Shown piece by piece: positions 28,748-37,205 of a DNA stretch of 64,000 nucleotides (positions within the stretch are counted from its first letter, which is position 1; each line of letters starts with the position of its first letter). Below the pieces are notes generated by a model. That model saw nothing but the letters and a program-made list of their open reading frames with translations. It searched no databases and had not been told where the DNA came from. The DNA is taken from contig CP061009.1 in the NCBI GenBank assembly GCA_025808375.1, forward strand, positions 1,984,001-2,048,000. Direction: 5' to 3'. Source of the DNA: Duncaniella muricolitica (GTDB lineage: Bacteria > Bacteroidota > Bacteroidia > Bacteroidales > Muribaculaceae). The translations under genes were made by a program, and so were the position numbers.

Positions 28748-29968
28748 ATGAATATCAGAATAGTCATATTACCACTAAAAGTGCTGGCCGACGGCTCCCA
28801 CAAATTGAGGATTGCCGTCAGCCATAACTCGCAGACTCGCTACATACCTACCCGCTTCACGGTTCCCAGTCCAAAGAACCTGAAAAACGGTAATGTAGTG
28901 GGAGTGCCGAATGCTCAATACATAAATCTCCAACTCCGCACACGCATGAATGACTTTTATAAGGCGTGTGATGAATTGGAGGACATCGACTACTACACTT
29001 GCGCCCAACTGGTCAATATGCTCACCAAACGGCAAGAGCAGAACACAGGATTAAAGACCGTCGAGCAGATTTCGGAAGATATGCTTGCCAATCGAGAACA
29101 CGCATGGTCTAAATCAACTGTGGCCGGCTTCAAGCAAGGGATAAGGCGGTTCATTGAATACGCCGGAAAAGATTTCGTTCTCTGCACACTGACCCACGAC
29201 AACGTGGTAGCCTATCATAAGTTCTTGGAAAAGTTAGGCTATTCACAGACCACTGTCGGTATGCGCATGGAGTCGTTGAAGAGATTGGTCAAGTATGCTA
29301 TCCGGCATGGATATGTCAAGTATAAAGTTTATCCCTTTTTGGACTACAAGACCGTCAAATCGGCCCGCAGGGATATTGCTCTATCTCTTGACCAACTCCG
29401 CAAAATGCGCGACATGGAACTTACTGACAAGTGGGAGGTTTATGCCCGCGACCTCTTTATGTTGAGTTTCTATTTATGCGGCATGAACTTGGCTGACATT
29501 CTGCGGCTCGACCTAACGAAAGACTCCGTGAGTTTCATCAGACAAAAGACTTTCAAGCGACGCGATGCCAACGATACAACAGAGTTCACCATACAGCCGG
29601 AGGCGAGAGCCATTCTCGACAAATACCTGACCGCCGAGGGTAAACTGCAATTCAACAACTTTACGACCGAGCGCTCAATCCAACATATCAATGCAGACCA
29701 CCTGAAAAAACTTAGGGCGAAAATCGGGTTTGAAAAACTGATATTTTATTCAGCTCGTAAGACATTCTCGCAGATCGCCAATGAACTTATGATAAAGGAC
29801 TCGGTAATTGAATACTGCATTGGCGACTCGCCGTTACCCTCTAACAGGGCCTTATCGTTTTATGTCAGGGTCAACAAGAGAATGGCCGACAAAGCCATAC
29901 GCAGAGTTTTCGACGCCGTGGCCTCTGACAAAAGTATGGAGCAGTTGATTTCTGAACTTGAAGCGTAA
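28748..29968 (+). CDS. Phage tyrosine recombinase (integrase)
   Basis: The 406-residue protein has an Arm-type start (MNIRIVILPLK), a SAM-like core-binding domain (about residues 100-190) and a catalytic domain. It contains YSARKTFSQIANELM and a late FYVRV tyrosine. The usual first catalytic Arg site reads FYLCGMNLADIL, with no Arg, as in a group of Bacteroidales integrases, and the box II His reads Lys (ARKT). It is the only phage gene on the plus strand in this part and faces the minus-strand operon. ATG 28748 matches the family start. Confidence 0.88.
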   Translation: MNIRIVILPLKVLADGSHKLRIAVSHNSQTRYIPTRFTVPSPKNLKNGNVVGVPNAQYINLQLRTRMNDFYKACDELEDIDYYTCAQLVNMLTKRQEQNTGLKTVEQISEDMLANREHAWSKSTVAGFKQGIRRFIEYAGKDFVLCTLTHDNVVAYHKFLEKLGYSQTTVGMRMESLKRLVKYAIRHGYVKYKVYPFLDYKTVKSARRDIALSLDQLRKMRDMELTDKWEVYARDLFMLSFYLCGMNLADILRLDLTKDSVSFIRQKTFKRRDANDTTEFTIQPEARAILDKYLTAEGKLQFNNFTTERSIQHINADHLKKLRAKIGFEKLIFYSARKTFSQIANELMIKDSVIEYCIGDSPLPSNRALSFYVRVNKRMADKAIRRVFDAVASDKSMEQLISELEA

Positions 29969-30043
29969 GCCTTGCTGGAGGAAAGGCGCACACTCATTGA
30001 GGTACGCCTGAATGTGTCATGCACATTCTTAAAACTTATTTGC

Positions 30044-30856
30044 TTATAAGCAAGCTGCCTCGCTTGGTTGGTATTGGAGATTTTCAGCGTTCCCTTTCAA
30101 CATTCCCCGGAACACTGTCAGTACGTTTATGTGTTGCTGTGCAATCTTCTGTTGCTTCTTGGAGAGGGTTCTGATATATTGACGGGCTGATTTGAGCGCA
30201 CCGTCCAAATGAAAGATAAATTCAGGATAAGCCATTTCTTTCCTGAAGAAATCCTCGACCGTCATATGGCCGTCGGCCGGCACGAATGGTTTAGAGGATT
30301 GAGATTGTGATTGCGCCGGAGAGCATATCTGTCGCACGTCCTCACGGCGCACTCTGCCTTGTGGAAATAGTGAGGGTTGCATCTGGGCCGACCGTGCAGA
30401 TGCCGACTTTGACCTACCTGTTCTCTGCTTCTTGCGGTATTGGTCGATATACGCCAGTCGCACCTCGTAAGAGGTCATTTCGCTGTCAACTGGAATTTCT
30501 TCCAACTCCTGCGAGTCCGACGGATTGTTCAGAGAATGTGTTACCACACCATCTATCCACTTGCGATATCCGTTTGCCTGATTTTTCCGACATTCGATTA
30601 GGAGGGTCAACAGGCCGTCCTGATCTATGTAACGATTACAGGAGGTGATTTTTTGTCGCCGGACATTAAACTCTCTGATTTGTCCTCTGGTCGTTCTGAC
30701 AAGAGCCTCGGCCTCTCTCAACAGCATCGAGAGTGTCTGGCATAGGTCTGTCAGATTATACCACAGGGAGCCGTCCTTTTTGCAGGCATGAAGAAAGCCA
30801 TACTCCGGCGAGTAGAACTTTTTCATTTCCGGCTCTTGTTTCGTTTTTGGTAACAT
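30044..30856 (-). CDS. BRO-N-like phage antirepressor-type protein
   Basis: The 270-residue protein has an N-terminal region like BRO-N or KilA-N domains (LWYNLTDLCQTLSM ... YIDQDGLLTLLIECRK), a Ser/Gln-rich linker (residues 145-195) and a helical C-terminus. Such proteins act as DNA-binding antirepressors in phages. It is the last gene of the left operon, next to the integrase. The assignment is from pattern only. Confidence 0.5.
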   Translation of the reverse strand: MLPKTKQEPEMKKFYSPEYGFLHACKKDGSLWYNLTDLCQTLSMLLREAEALVRTTRGQIREFNVRRQKITSCNRYIDQDGLLTLLIECRKNQANGYRKWIDGVVTHSLNNPSDSQELEEIPVDSEMTSYEVRLAYIDQYRKKQRTGRSKSASARSAQMQPSLFPQGRVRREDVRQICSPAQSQSQSSKPFVPADGHMTVEDFFRKEMAYPEFIFHLDGALKSARQYIRTLSKKQQKIAQQHINVLTVFRGMLKGNAENLQYQPSEAACL

Positions 30857-30859
30857 ATC

Positions 30860-31117
30860 TTAGATATTGATTTCTGAACTCTGAAATATTATGTGGCAAT
30901 GATTGATGCACTCACAACCGTCCTCGTATGCTGAAAAGCAATTTGGAGTATCTTCCTCGATTTTCCAACCCAAATTAGTTGCATCGACTCGCCGATTGTC
31001 AGTAAGAGTTTTGAACTCTGCTCTGGCCTCATCAAGCGAGCCGTAAGGTTTTACCTCCACACTGCGGTCATAATCATCGGAGCAGTCTTGGATTATGATA
31101 TATATTGTCTTTTTCAT
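30860..31117 (-). CDS. Small phage protein
   Basis: This 85-residue acidic protein has no signal or membrane helix. It overlaps the upstream gene by 4 bases and lies 3 bases before the next gene. It contains YGSLDEARAEFKTLTD and a Cys/His-rich end (CECINHCH). Function unknown. Confidence 0.6.
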   Translation of the reverse strand: MKKTIYIIIQDCSDDYDRSVEVKPYGSLDEARAEFKTLTDNRRVDATNLGWKIEEDTPNCFSAYEDGCECINHCHIIFQSSEINI

Positions 31118-31353
31118 TTGTCAGACACAGGTTTTTGAATTTCTACCAATTCTGCATTCTCGCCAATCCACAACATTGCATCTTCACCCTTCCACTTGAA
31201 ATCGAATGCTTTGTTAATTGGATTGAATATGCCGGAGAGAACCGTCCCCTCCTTGAGTCCTTTGATTTCAAACAGGCACCACTTACCCATTTCGGTAAAG
31301 ACTTTCACACGGGCTTTTGCTGGAACCGGTTTGTTTTTACTTGAACGTGCCAT
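31114..31353 (-). CDS. Small phage protein
   Basis: The 79-residue protein starts MARSSKNKPVPAKARVKVF and is basic at its N-terminus. The longer frame from 31395 overlaps a real gene, so ATG 31353 was chosen. Function unknown. Confidence 0.6.
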   Translation of the reverse strand: MARSSKNKPVPAKARVKVFTEMGKWCLFEIKGLKEGTVLSGIFNPINKAFDFKWKGEDAMLWIGENAELVEIQKPVSDK

Positions 31354-31358
31354 AATGA

Positions 31359-31520
31359 TTAGATTTCGACAAGTACACCACTCTGATATACGCACACCAT
31401 ATAGTTGTTGTTCTTGTTAGCCTTGCAGCATTGAGCAGCATAACTAATGGCCGAGGTTACCTCGCGGAATGATTTAACAGCATATCCGGCAGATTTTTTG
31501 ATGACGTAAAACTTTTTCAT
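31359..31520 (-). CDS. Small phage protein, 53 residues
   Basis: The frame MKKFYVIKKSAGYAVKSF... begins 40 bases after a strong phage promoter (31560-31592) and ends 5 bases before the next gene. Short spacing and position as first gene of the operon support it. Function unknown. Confidence 0.6.
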   Translation of the reverse strand: MKKFYVIKKSAGYAVKSFREVTSAISYAAQCCKANKNNNYMVCVYQSGVLVEI

Positions 31521-31559
31521 GTCGTTTATTTGTTGATGTTATGTTTTATTTTGATAGTA

Positions 31560-31592
31560 CAAAACTAACAAAAAATTATCATATACACAAAT
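31560..31592 (-). promoter_or_regulatory. Phage promoter, copy 1 of 5
   Basis: On the minus strand it reads TTTG, then 20 bases containing TATGATAATTTTTT, then TAGTTTTG (31560-31567). It is the most divergent of five near-identical promoters in the prophage and serves the left operon. Confidence 0.75.
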
Positions 31593-31651
31593 ATAACTAC
31601 TTGAAAATCCGCAACTTAACTCAATTTTAACTTTTATTATCGTTATCGTAT

Positions 31652-31897
31652 TTACAAGTTTTGGAGTGTGGAATTATCATCTTCGGCTACATCACGATAT
31701 AACTCTATCCCATTGACATTGTGGCTATGGGCTACCAGACCGGCAGACTCCAATTCTCCTATGGTTTCCATGATTTCAGAAATAATTTTACTGTGAACAT
31801 CATTCCTGATCGCCACATACGGCGCCTTCTTATCTTTCTTTCGTTGTTCGATTACCTCTCTGATAACCTGATAAACGTATGGCTGGAGATACTGCAT
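31652..31897 (-). CDS. Small phage protein, possible winged helix
   Basis: The 81-residue protein is helical with a likely winged-helix pattern (VAIRNDVHSKIISEIMETIGELESAGLV). It may bind DNA. It starts 5 bases after the next upstream gene's stop. Family not recognised. Confidence 0.6.
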   Translation of the reverse strand: MQYLQPYVYQVIREVIEQRKKDKKAPYVAIRNDVHSKIISEIMETIGELESAGLVAHSHNVNGIELYRDVAEDDNSTLQNL

Positions 31898-31902
31898 GGC
31901 GG

Positions 31903-32241
31903 TCAGTTCAGGATTTTATATTCACGGATTAACTTGGCTGCTTTCAACAGGAGTGTTCCAAGTTGCTCCGCAGCGACAAATTCTTCAGTATGCTTGCGTG
32001 TCAAAGGTTGACCGGAATAGCCGCAGGACTCTCTGCGCCGGTCAGCATACTCTTTCAGATAGTAGTTGCCTTCTCGTTCAAGGAACTTGGCAAAGTCATG
32101 CACGAGAGGGTCATTGCAAGCCTTATAGCCCTCTATGAAGCAGTCTACATTTCGATTGCTTAGATTGCGAGTACCGCGCAAGTGGTGGAAAGCCAGCACC
32201 GCCACGTCCTCGCTGTTCATGTGTTTGGGGGTATTCTTCAT
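31903..32241 (-). CDS. Phage hypothetical protein
   Basis: The 112-residue soluble helical protein overlaps the neighbouring stop by one base. It contains LKEYADRRRESCGYSG and a helical end. Function unknown. Confidence 0.55.
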   Translation of the reverse strand: MKNTPKHMNSEDVAVLAFHHLRGTRNLSNRNVDCFIEGYKACNDPLVHDFAKFLEREGNYYLKEYADRRRESCGYSGQPLTRKHTEEFVAAEQLGTLLLKAAKLIREYKILN

Positions 32242-32426
32242 TACGTTATGATGAATTGAATGTTGAAATAAAACTCCCTGCTAAGTCGACCTACCTGCGG
32301 AAATTTCCACGGCGACTCTCCATAGGGAATAAAGATTACTCTCTGTTTAGTGTCGGCTGTGATGCCGTGTTTTCGTAGCCGGTAGAGCAGATTAGCCCTG
32401 CGTTTCAGGGTCTGCTGTTTCATCAT
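32241..32426 (-). CDS. Small basic phage protein
   Basis: This 61-residue basic protein starts MMKQQTLKRRANLLYRLRKHG; the first Met of a longer frame (32492) lies deep in the upstream gene, so 32426 was chosen. The alternating basic/aromatic pattern suggests nucleic-acid binding. Overlap with the upstream gene is 35 bases. Confidence 0.55.
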   Translation of the reverse strand: MMKQQTLKRRANLLYRLRKHGITADTKQRVIFIPYGESPWKFPQVGRLSREFYFNIQFIIT

Positions 32427-32613
32427 CACAGGTGCATTGACCGAGCCGTACTCCCTCGTAAGAGATGAAAGGTTCATCACCTTTCCGAACATACTCCGCT
32501 ATCATTTCAGCTACGTCTGGAGATATGGGATATGCGAGCGCCTGCGCCATATAGACAGCACCGCATTTTGCGCACCTCATTCCGAGGACTGGATTTTTTT
32601 GGGGTTCTTCCAT
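32392..32613 (-). CDS. Small phage protein with Cys pairs
   Basis: The 73-residue protein has CAKC and CTC pairs, which could form a zinc ribbon (MRCAKCGAVY ... LGQCTCDDE). It may be a small metal-binding phage protein. Function unknown. Confidence 0.6.
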   Translation of the reverse strand: MEEPQKNPVLGMRCAKCGAVYMAQALAYPISPDVAEMIAEYVRKGDEPFISYEGVRLGQCTCDDETADPETQG

Positions 32614-32618
32614 AAGTT

Positions 32619-33047
32619 TTAATCTTTTCCTAATTCATAGTTTGTCAACATCAGCAGTCGAATGGCGAGCAATTCTTCAGGACTTGTAGCAAACTGTTCC
32701 TGTGTCAAGGTCTGAACGAGTTTTGCCGTTTTATTGGAGTATTGAGTTAGGCAATACTCCATCTTGAGGCAAGCGTGAGTGCCGTCCTGTCCATTGGAGT
32801 AATCGCCATACTTGCCAAACGACGGAGTTAGTAGAGAGTTGTCGATATCGAGTACCATGCAGATTTCAGGATATACTATGCCCTTGAGGTATCTCCACGC
32901 TGTATGGGGTTCATCTTCAGTAAAACAGAAGCCAACAGAGATAGAACCTCCTTTGCCGCCGTTGTAATGGTCAGTAGTGTTAATCAGAGTTTCCCCTGAT
33001 ATGAACTTATGATACTCATTGAGCGAGCAAAACCTTGTAACTCTCAT
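32619..33047 (-). CDS. Phage hypothetical protein
   Basis: The 142-residue soluble protein overlaps the upstream gene by 4 bases. Its start (MRVTRFCSLNEYHKFISGE) and the GGSISVGFCFTEDEP segment are seen in other phage accessory proteins, but no function is known to me. Confidence 0.6.
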   Translation of the reverse strand: MRVTRFCSLNEYHKFISGETLINTTDHYNGGKGGSISVGFCFTEDEPHTAWRYLKGIVYPEICMVLDIDNSLLTPSFGKYGDYSNGQDGTHACLKMEYCLTQYSNKTAKLVQTLTQEQFATSPEELLAIRLLMLTNYELGKD

Positions 33048-33448
33048 TGTATCCTATTCCCTAACTTGATTACGAAATACTCTTTGTCGGGTTCTGCTCC
33101 CCAGAGAGGATTACCGGTACCTATACTTACTCCCTTAAACTCAAATAGCATTGTGATATTGGTATAGCCACGGTGGAAGCGCACAGCGTCGTAATGTCGA
33201 TATTCAAAATATCCGTCTGCGATTGCCTGTTTGAGCAACTGGGTAAACTCTTTGAGCGAGTCATTACATTTATTAGCCAAATCCTCAAAATCGCCATGAC
33301 AGGCTTTGCAGAAGTAGCCGTAGCCCTCTCTGTCGACATTCAGGAGCCTTGCACTCCAAAAGTATGTGTCGCGGTATTCTTCCGGCTTTTCCAAAGCCTT
33401 TATCATGTCATACCATTTGCCCTTTAGGACTAAATCAAGTATTTCCAT
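33044..33448 (-). CDS. ASCH/PUA-like phage protein (DUF3850-type)
   Basis: This 134-residue protein starts MEILDLVLKGKWYDMIKALEKPEEYR and ends with a GYTNITMLFEF ... YFVIKLG pattern, which matches ASCH/DUF3850-type RNA-binding-like domains common in phages. A longer frame from 33547 overlaps the next gene by much more, so ATG 33448 was chosen. Confidence 0.68.
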   Translation of the reverse strand: MEILDLVLKGKWYDMIKALEKPEEYRDTYFWSARLLNVDREGYGYFCKACHGDFEDLANKCNDSLKEFTQLLKQAIADGYFEYRHYDAVRFHRGYTNITMLFEFKGVSIGTGNPLWGAEPDKEYFVIKLGNRIQ

Positions 33449-33509
33449 AAGCTGCGTTTTTACGATGAGGTGGAAGCACAGAGTATAGCCATGCCTCCAC
33501 CTCTGAATG

Positions 33510-34226
33510 TTAGAATACGAGTTGCCAGTCGTGAGCGAAGAGGTCATCTACTGACGGACACCACGAATTTGCGGTGCTGCTTCCGGGGTCGAATATGAGG
33601 CACTGCGAAACATAGTCTATGTGATCGCCAGCGGCCAACACGAGACGCTTGGCCTCATCTGGGAGCGACTGCATTTTTGGGATAATGTCAGCCGTGATAT
33701 GGGCCGGCACTTGCTTGAACACCATTTTGCCGTTCTCGCCCCAGATTTCGCGGCGCACGGCATAGCCCTCTCGTATCATAGGAAGCACTTGCTCAAAGGA
33801 CAGCCCCCACGGGCGGCATTCTTCGCCTCCTTCCATGCAGGACTGACGCAGGCACAGCAGGGTCAGATATGCGCCCATCGTCTGATGCTGTGCCACGAGG
33901 AATGCGCGAGTGCCGAGAGGCATAGCCTGAAAGTCCTTGCCTTCATTGCGATTGTAGATGAAATCGCCGAGTTTGTTTGCGCGTGACATGACGTCTGCAA
34001 TTTCGATGTTCACTCGGTCAAGTGGTGTTTCTGCAACCTTGTAGGCTGCCTCGAACACGTCGGCCGGCGACCATGATTTGTAGCCATCTGCGTATTCTAC
34101 GAGATAACCGGGGCGTTCGTCGTATTCTTCGACGTAAGCGTTTTCACGGATAAGTCCTTCTTTGTAGGCCTGGCCATAGGTCATGGGAGCAGCCATAACT
34201 TGTTTAGTACCGATGTACTTTTTCAT
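33510..34226 (-). CDS. Anti-defence protein with C-terminal Tad2-like (DUF2829) domain
   Basis: The 238-residue protein has three parts. Residues 1-60 are a phage N-terminal module (MKKYIGTKQVMAAPMTYGQA ... GYKSWSPADVF). Residues 65-140 are a helical module. Residues 145-238 are a DUF2829/Tad2-like domain (FEQVLPMIREGYAVRREIW ... SWCPSVDDLFAHDWQLV). Tad2 binds the Thoeris signalling nucleotide and blocks that defence. The domain call is from motif recognition; activity here is inferred. Confidence 0.75.
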   Translation of the reverse strand: MKKYIGTKQVMAAPMTYGQAYKEGLIRENAYVEEYDERPGYLVEYADGYKSWSPADVFEAAYKVAETPLDRVNIEIADVMSRANKLGDFIYNRNEGKDFQAMPLGTRAFLVAQHQTMGAYLTLLCLRQSCMEGGEECRPWGLSFEQVLPMIREGYAVRREIWGENGKMVFKQVPAHITADIIPKMQSLPDEAKRLVLAAGDHIDYVSQCLIFDPGSSTANSWCPSVDDLFAHDWQLVF

Positions 34227-34300
34227 GTTGTTACTGGTGGGTTTTACTAAGCCGCCCAAGGCTTTGTTTGTAATTTATGTCGTTTGCTTTATATACTCTC

Positions 34301-35033
34301 TTATAAATCGAATAATGTTTTTTGAGTTGACGGCTGCTCCATGCCTAACACGAAGTCGCAAATGAAATTTTTCGCGTATTCAGAAGAAATCATAGACCTC
34401 TCTTCACTACATAACCCAGCTTCTTTACTTGGATTTGCCGACATGATATTTTTTCTAAATTTGGGCGTAGTCGGAGTAAAGCCATGAGTGGGTTCGCAAT
34501 TTATAAACCAATACGCGGTTGGCTTAACAAAGTAATCTCCACGCCTTGTTCTATCGGTATCTACTATTGAAGGAGGCTGAACAAAACCGCTTTTAAGGAA
34601 TGTCTGCAAACTATAAGGGTTTTCGAGTATTAGCCTTAGTCCACGTTCTCTCACAACTTGCAGCATCTTTACGAGCCGTGCAAAAAATATTTCTCTATTA
34701 TGGGCGCGTTCTAATATCTTTTCAGTAGCTTGACGGCCCGATAGATTACGATAGTTCTTTGCAGTCCATGACATACTCATTTGGCTCATACAGCTAAAGT
34801 ATATGCAAGGGTAGAATGCTATTATCAAATCTTCACAACTCATTGTATCAAAGACACTTACCCCCCCCCAGATACGCATTATCAATCTCGGCAAATAAGT
34901 CTATAACATAGTCTGTTTCGCCAAAATTATTTTGAATGTCATAATCAAAAGCCTCAAATCCGAGTTTCTTGAACTCGTTTTTGAAAGTGCCTGATTGTTC
35001 AAACAGGCAATGAACTTTACCAGTTATCTGCAT
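34301..35033 (-). pseudogene. DNA-methyltransferase-like gene split by a G9 tract
   Basis: The start (35033) encodes a Rossmann-like N-terminus (HCLFEQSGTFKNEFKKLGFEAFDYDI). The rest in another frame has FYPC and IIEN-type motifs (LILENPYSLQ) of DNA methyltransferase-like phage proteins. The two frames meet at a run of nine G on the minus strand (34861-34869). With eight G they would fuse as YLGGVSVFD. It may be phase-variable or a read error. Without the change the protein stops at about 61 residues. Confidence 0.6.
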
Positions 35034-35232
35034 AATCTTCTAAACCTTGATTAGTAAGTCTAAACGGGGTTATATTATCCCACTCGTCAAAGTCGACACT
35101 ATAATCATATTCTATCTTAGGTTCGGGACTGTCAAGAATGATATTTGACTCTTTGCGAGTTCTTTCCTTGCATCTAACAGTGTAAATGAATAGACACAAC
35201 GTAATTACTCCGAGTAGCGATACAATAATCAT
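35017..35232 (-). CDS. Small phage membrane protein
   Basis: The 71-residue protein has one N-terminal membrane helix (MIIVSLLGVITLCLFIYTV) and an acidic soluble tail. ATG 35232 was chosen; the upstream frame overlaps the next gene. Function unknown. Confidence 0.58.
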   Translation of the reverse strand: MIIVSLLGVITLCLFIYTVRCKERTRKESNIILDSPEPKIEYDYSVDFDEWDNITPFRLTNQGLEDYADNW

Positions 35233-35654
35233 TTTCGTATCAGTTCGTTTTGGAGAGGGAGCCATTCTTTGGCCACGAGCCACGCGAGGCTTTTCTTCGG
35301 ATTGAAATTATCAACACTGATTGAGTGATGACTAAGGCGCCCCTCTGTCGGTTTCAGTCCTTTGTCATGGAGTTCGCACAACCCGTCGTGATAGAACGTA
35401 CACCAGCCATTCTCTACTTTGGGCTGCACCATTTCTATGGGCCTGTTGATTACTCCCATAAGCATACCGGCGAACCATGACGTCGGAGCAAGTCTATCAC
35501 GATAGCCAGCGTCGATAAGTTTCTCGATGTCCTCTGGGGTGCCGAGGCATGGAGTATGGCATTGAGATTTGCAACGGTCGCAACTACACGCTGTCGGCTT
35601 TCGCCCGCTTCGTTGCATAATGTATCTGAAAGTAGGTATTCCGAGATGGCTCAT
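35229..35654 (-). CDS. YkgJ-like Cys-rich phage protein
   Basis: The 141-residue protein has a CSCDRCKSQCHTPC cluster near residue 23 and later Cys/His (CTFYHDGLCELH), which resembles the metal-binding YkgJ type family. It overlaps the radical SAM gene by 4 bases, so they may act together. Confidence 0.65.
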   Translation of the reverse strand: MSHLGIPTFRYIMQRSGRKPTACSCDRCKSQCHTPCLGTPEDIEKLIDAGYRDRLAPTSWFAGMLMGVINRPIEMVQPKVENGWCTFYHDGLCELHDKGLKPTEGRLSHHSISVDNFNPKKSLAWLVAKEWLPLQNELIRK

Positions 35655-36793
35655 AGCATAAAAGGGTTAAAGGGTTGCTGGCTGTTATGCGGCCATTGCC
35701 TATTGATACTGAATATGTCATAGTCATCATCTACTGCCGCCGGGTGTGAATATACTGCACCGTCGAGCAAATCTGATATGCTTTTCTTCCAGTAAACCTT
35801 TGCTCCTGCATTACCGATTTTATAAGTAATGTTAGGAATGAACGAGAACAGGTTCTTGGGGTCGATTGGTTGCTTGCCTCCACTCAACAGCCCTATCTTG
35901 TAGAGGTCGCAGAAGCCGAGGGTACAATTTATAATATCCTCGGTAGTTGAGAGGTCAAGCATAGGCTCTATACTTGCGAATGTCCGCAGGCCGAGGGCAT
36001 GGATTGTTCGCATAGCGTGTATTCTTGACTCCGTGAGGCTGGCATTTGTTTCCAGTTCATCAAAGCCGGTCAGTGTGAAGCCTATTGCTATCTTATGAAA
36101 TGGCCGGATACCTCCCAACATTTGAGAAAGACATTCGACAAACCGCAAAGCGCCGTCTGCTCTCTTTGTTAGGATTTGAACAGGAACACGTTTTCGTATG
36201 GCGTATTCTGCGGCCTCCACGGTTAAACCTCCAGTTTCATCAAGGAGGGGGTCAGTAGTAAAACTGAAGAATAGCCCTCTGCTTTTAATACTACTATTTG
36301 CGATGTAGTAATCCAACTCCTTGCGGAATGTCGCTATCGCGTCATCTGTATCTTTGAAGCACTTTTTGAGTTGTGGAGTTGTCGACCAAACATGGCTCAA
36401 TACTCCGCGCTTGCAGTAGCAGTATTGGCAATCGTTGGAGCAGCCGGTATAGAAATTACACGCCCACGCAGCATATTCTCCTGCCTTACCTTTAGGCTGG
36501 TATATTGCCTTATCCGCCGGCTTATATATCTTTGCCAACGGAATATCCTTTATCTTCTCATAGAGTTCAGGATATTGAGTTTTGAGCCGTTCTTTCTCGT
36601 GCTTAAAGCACTCGGTATTAAATTCAGGAGAGGAGTATATGCCGCCGGCGTAATTGCCTTGCTCTTCGCCAAATCCTACAATCTTTCCGCCTTTTACCAT
36701 TACATAATGGTAATAATCTCCACGAGGTCCGAAGCCTACATCTGACGTGAAACACTGTTCATCGCCTCGCGTCCAATCTTTATACGTTGCCAT
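35651..36793 (-). CDS. Radical SAM protein (SPL/DUF5131-like)
   Basis: The 380-residue protein has a radical SAM CxxxCxxC motif (GCSNDCQYCYC, about residue 120) followed by TIM-barrel-like segments. It should bind a 4Fe-4S cluster and S-adenosylmethionine and start radical chemistry. It resembles spore photoproduct lyase-like and DUF5131-type proteins found in phages. Its YkgJ-like neighbour and a lipoprotein gene flank it. Substrate unknown. Confidence 0.8.
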   Translation of the reverse strand: MATYKDWTRGDEQCFTSDVGFGPRGDYYHYVMVKGGKIVGFGEEQGNYAGGIYSSPEFNTECFKHEKERLKTQYPELYEKIKDIPLAKIYKPADKAIYQPKGKAGEYAAWACNFYTGCSNDCQYCYCKRGVLSHVWSTTPQLKKCFKDTDDAIATFRKELDYYIANSSIKSRGLFFSFTTDPLLDETGGLTVEAAEYAIRKRVPVQILTKRADGALRFVECLSQMLGGIRPFHKIAIGFTLTGFDELETNASLTESRIHAMRTIHALGLRTFASIEPMLDLSTTEDIINCTLGFCDLYKIGLLSGGKQPIDPKNLFSFIPNITYKIGNAGAKVYWKKSISDLLDGAVYSHPAAVDDDYDIFSINRQWPHNSQQPFNPFML

Positions 36794-36795
36794 AG

Positions 36796-36975
36796 TCAGA
36801 AGAGATTGTTATATCGTTTCTGCTGATAGAGCATTTGCTGGTGGATTGCTTGGTGGCAAGCCGGGAGCTGGTATTGCACTGTGTCCGTATTCTTGGTCTG
36901 CAACTGCTTTGATGTTGAACAGGCAGAGCAAAGAAGCGTGAACGCCAATAGCGTCAGTTTGAGAGTTTTCTTCAT
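36796..36975 (-). CDS. Small phage lipoprotein
   Basis: This 59-residue frame starts MKKTLKLTLLAFTLLCSACS, a clear lipoprotein signal with lipobox, followed by a Gln-rich tail. It ends 2 bases before the radical SAM start. A partial TAAGCAAATAAGT-like leader lies 23 bases upstream. It could be a spanin-like or envelope lipoprotein. Confidence 0.68.
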   Translation of the reverse strand: MKKTLKLTLLAFTLLCSACSTSKQLQTKNTDTVQYQLPACHQAIHQQMLYQQKRYNNLF

Positions 36976-37205
36976 TTGTCCTTTGTTGTCGGTAAAAACT
37001 TATTTGCTGTTTTGGCATATATGGGGCAACGGTCTGAATAGTGGCACTCTCCCCGTGATGCCTGATTGTGTCGATAATGCCACTCGTCCCAGTCGGCAAC
37101 TCCGTCCTTTGTGAGAAATTCAATCAGTTTCATACAACCGAAACCATTCTCATCTGACTTTGCTCCGTTGACCTCAAAGAGTCCATTACTGACTGGTCGA
37201 GCCAT
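36972..37205 (-). CDS. Small Cys/His-rich phage protein
   Basis: The 77-residue protein starts MARPVSNGLFEV and has Cys/His (CHYSDRC) near its C-terminus. It overlaps both neighbours. A longer in-frame start at 37262 exists. Function unknown. Confidence 0.5.
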   Translation of the reverse strand: MARPVSNGLFEVNGAKSDENGFGCMKLIEFLTKDGVADWDEWHYRHNQASRGECHYSDRCPIYAKTANKFLPTTKDK

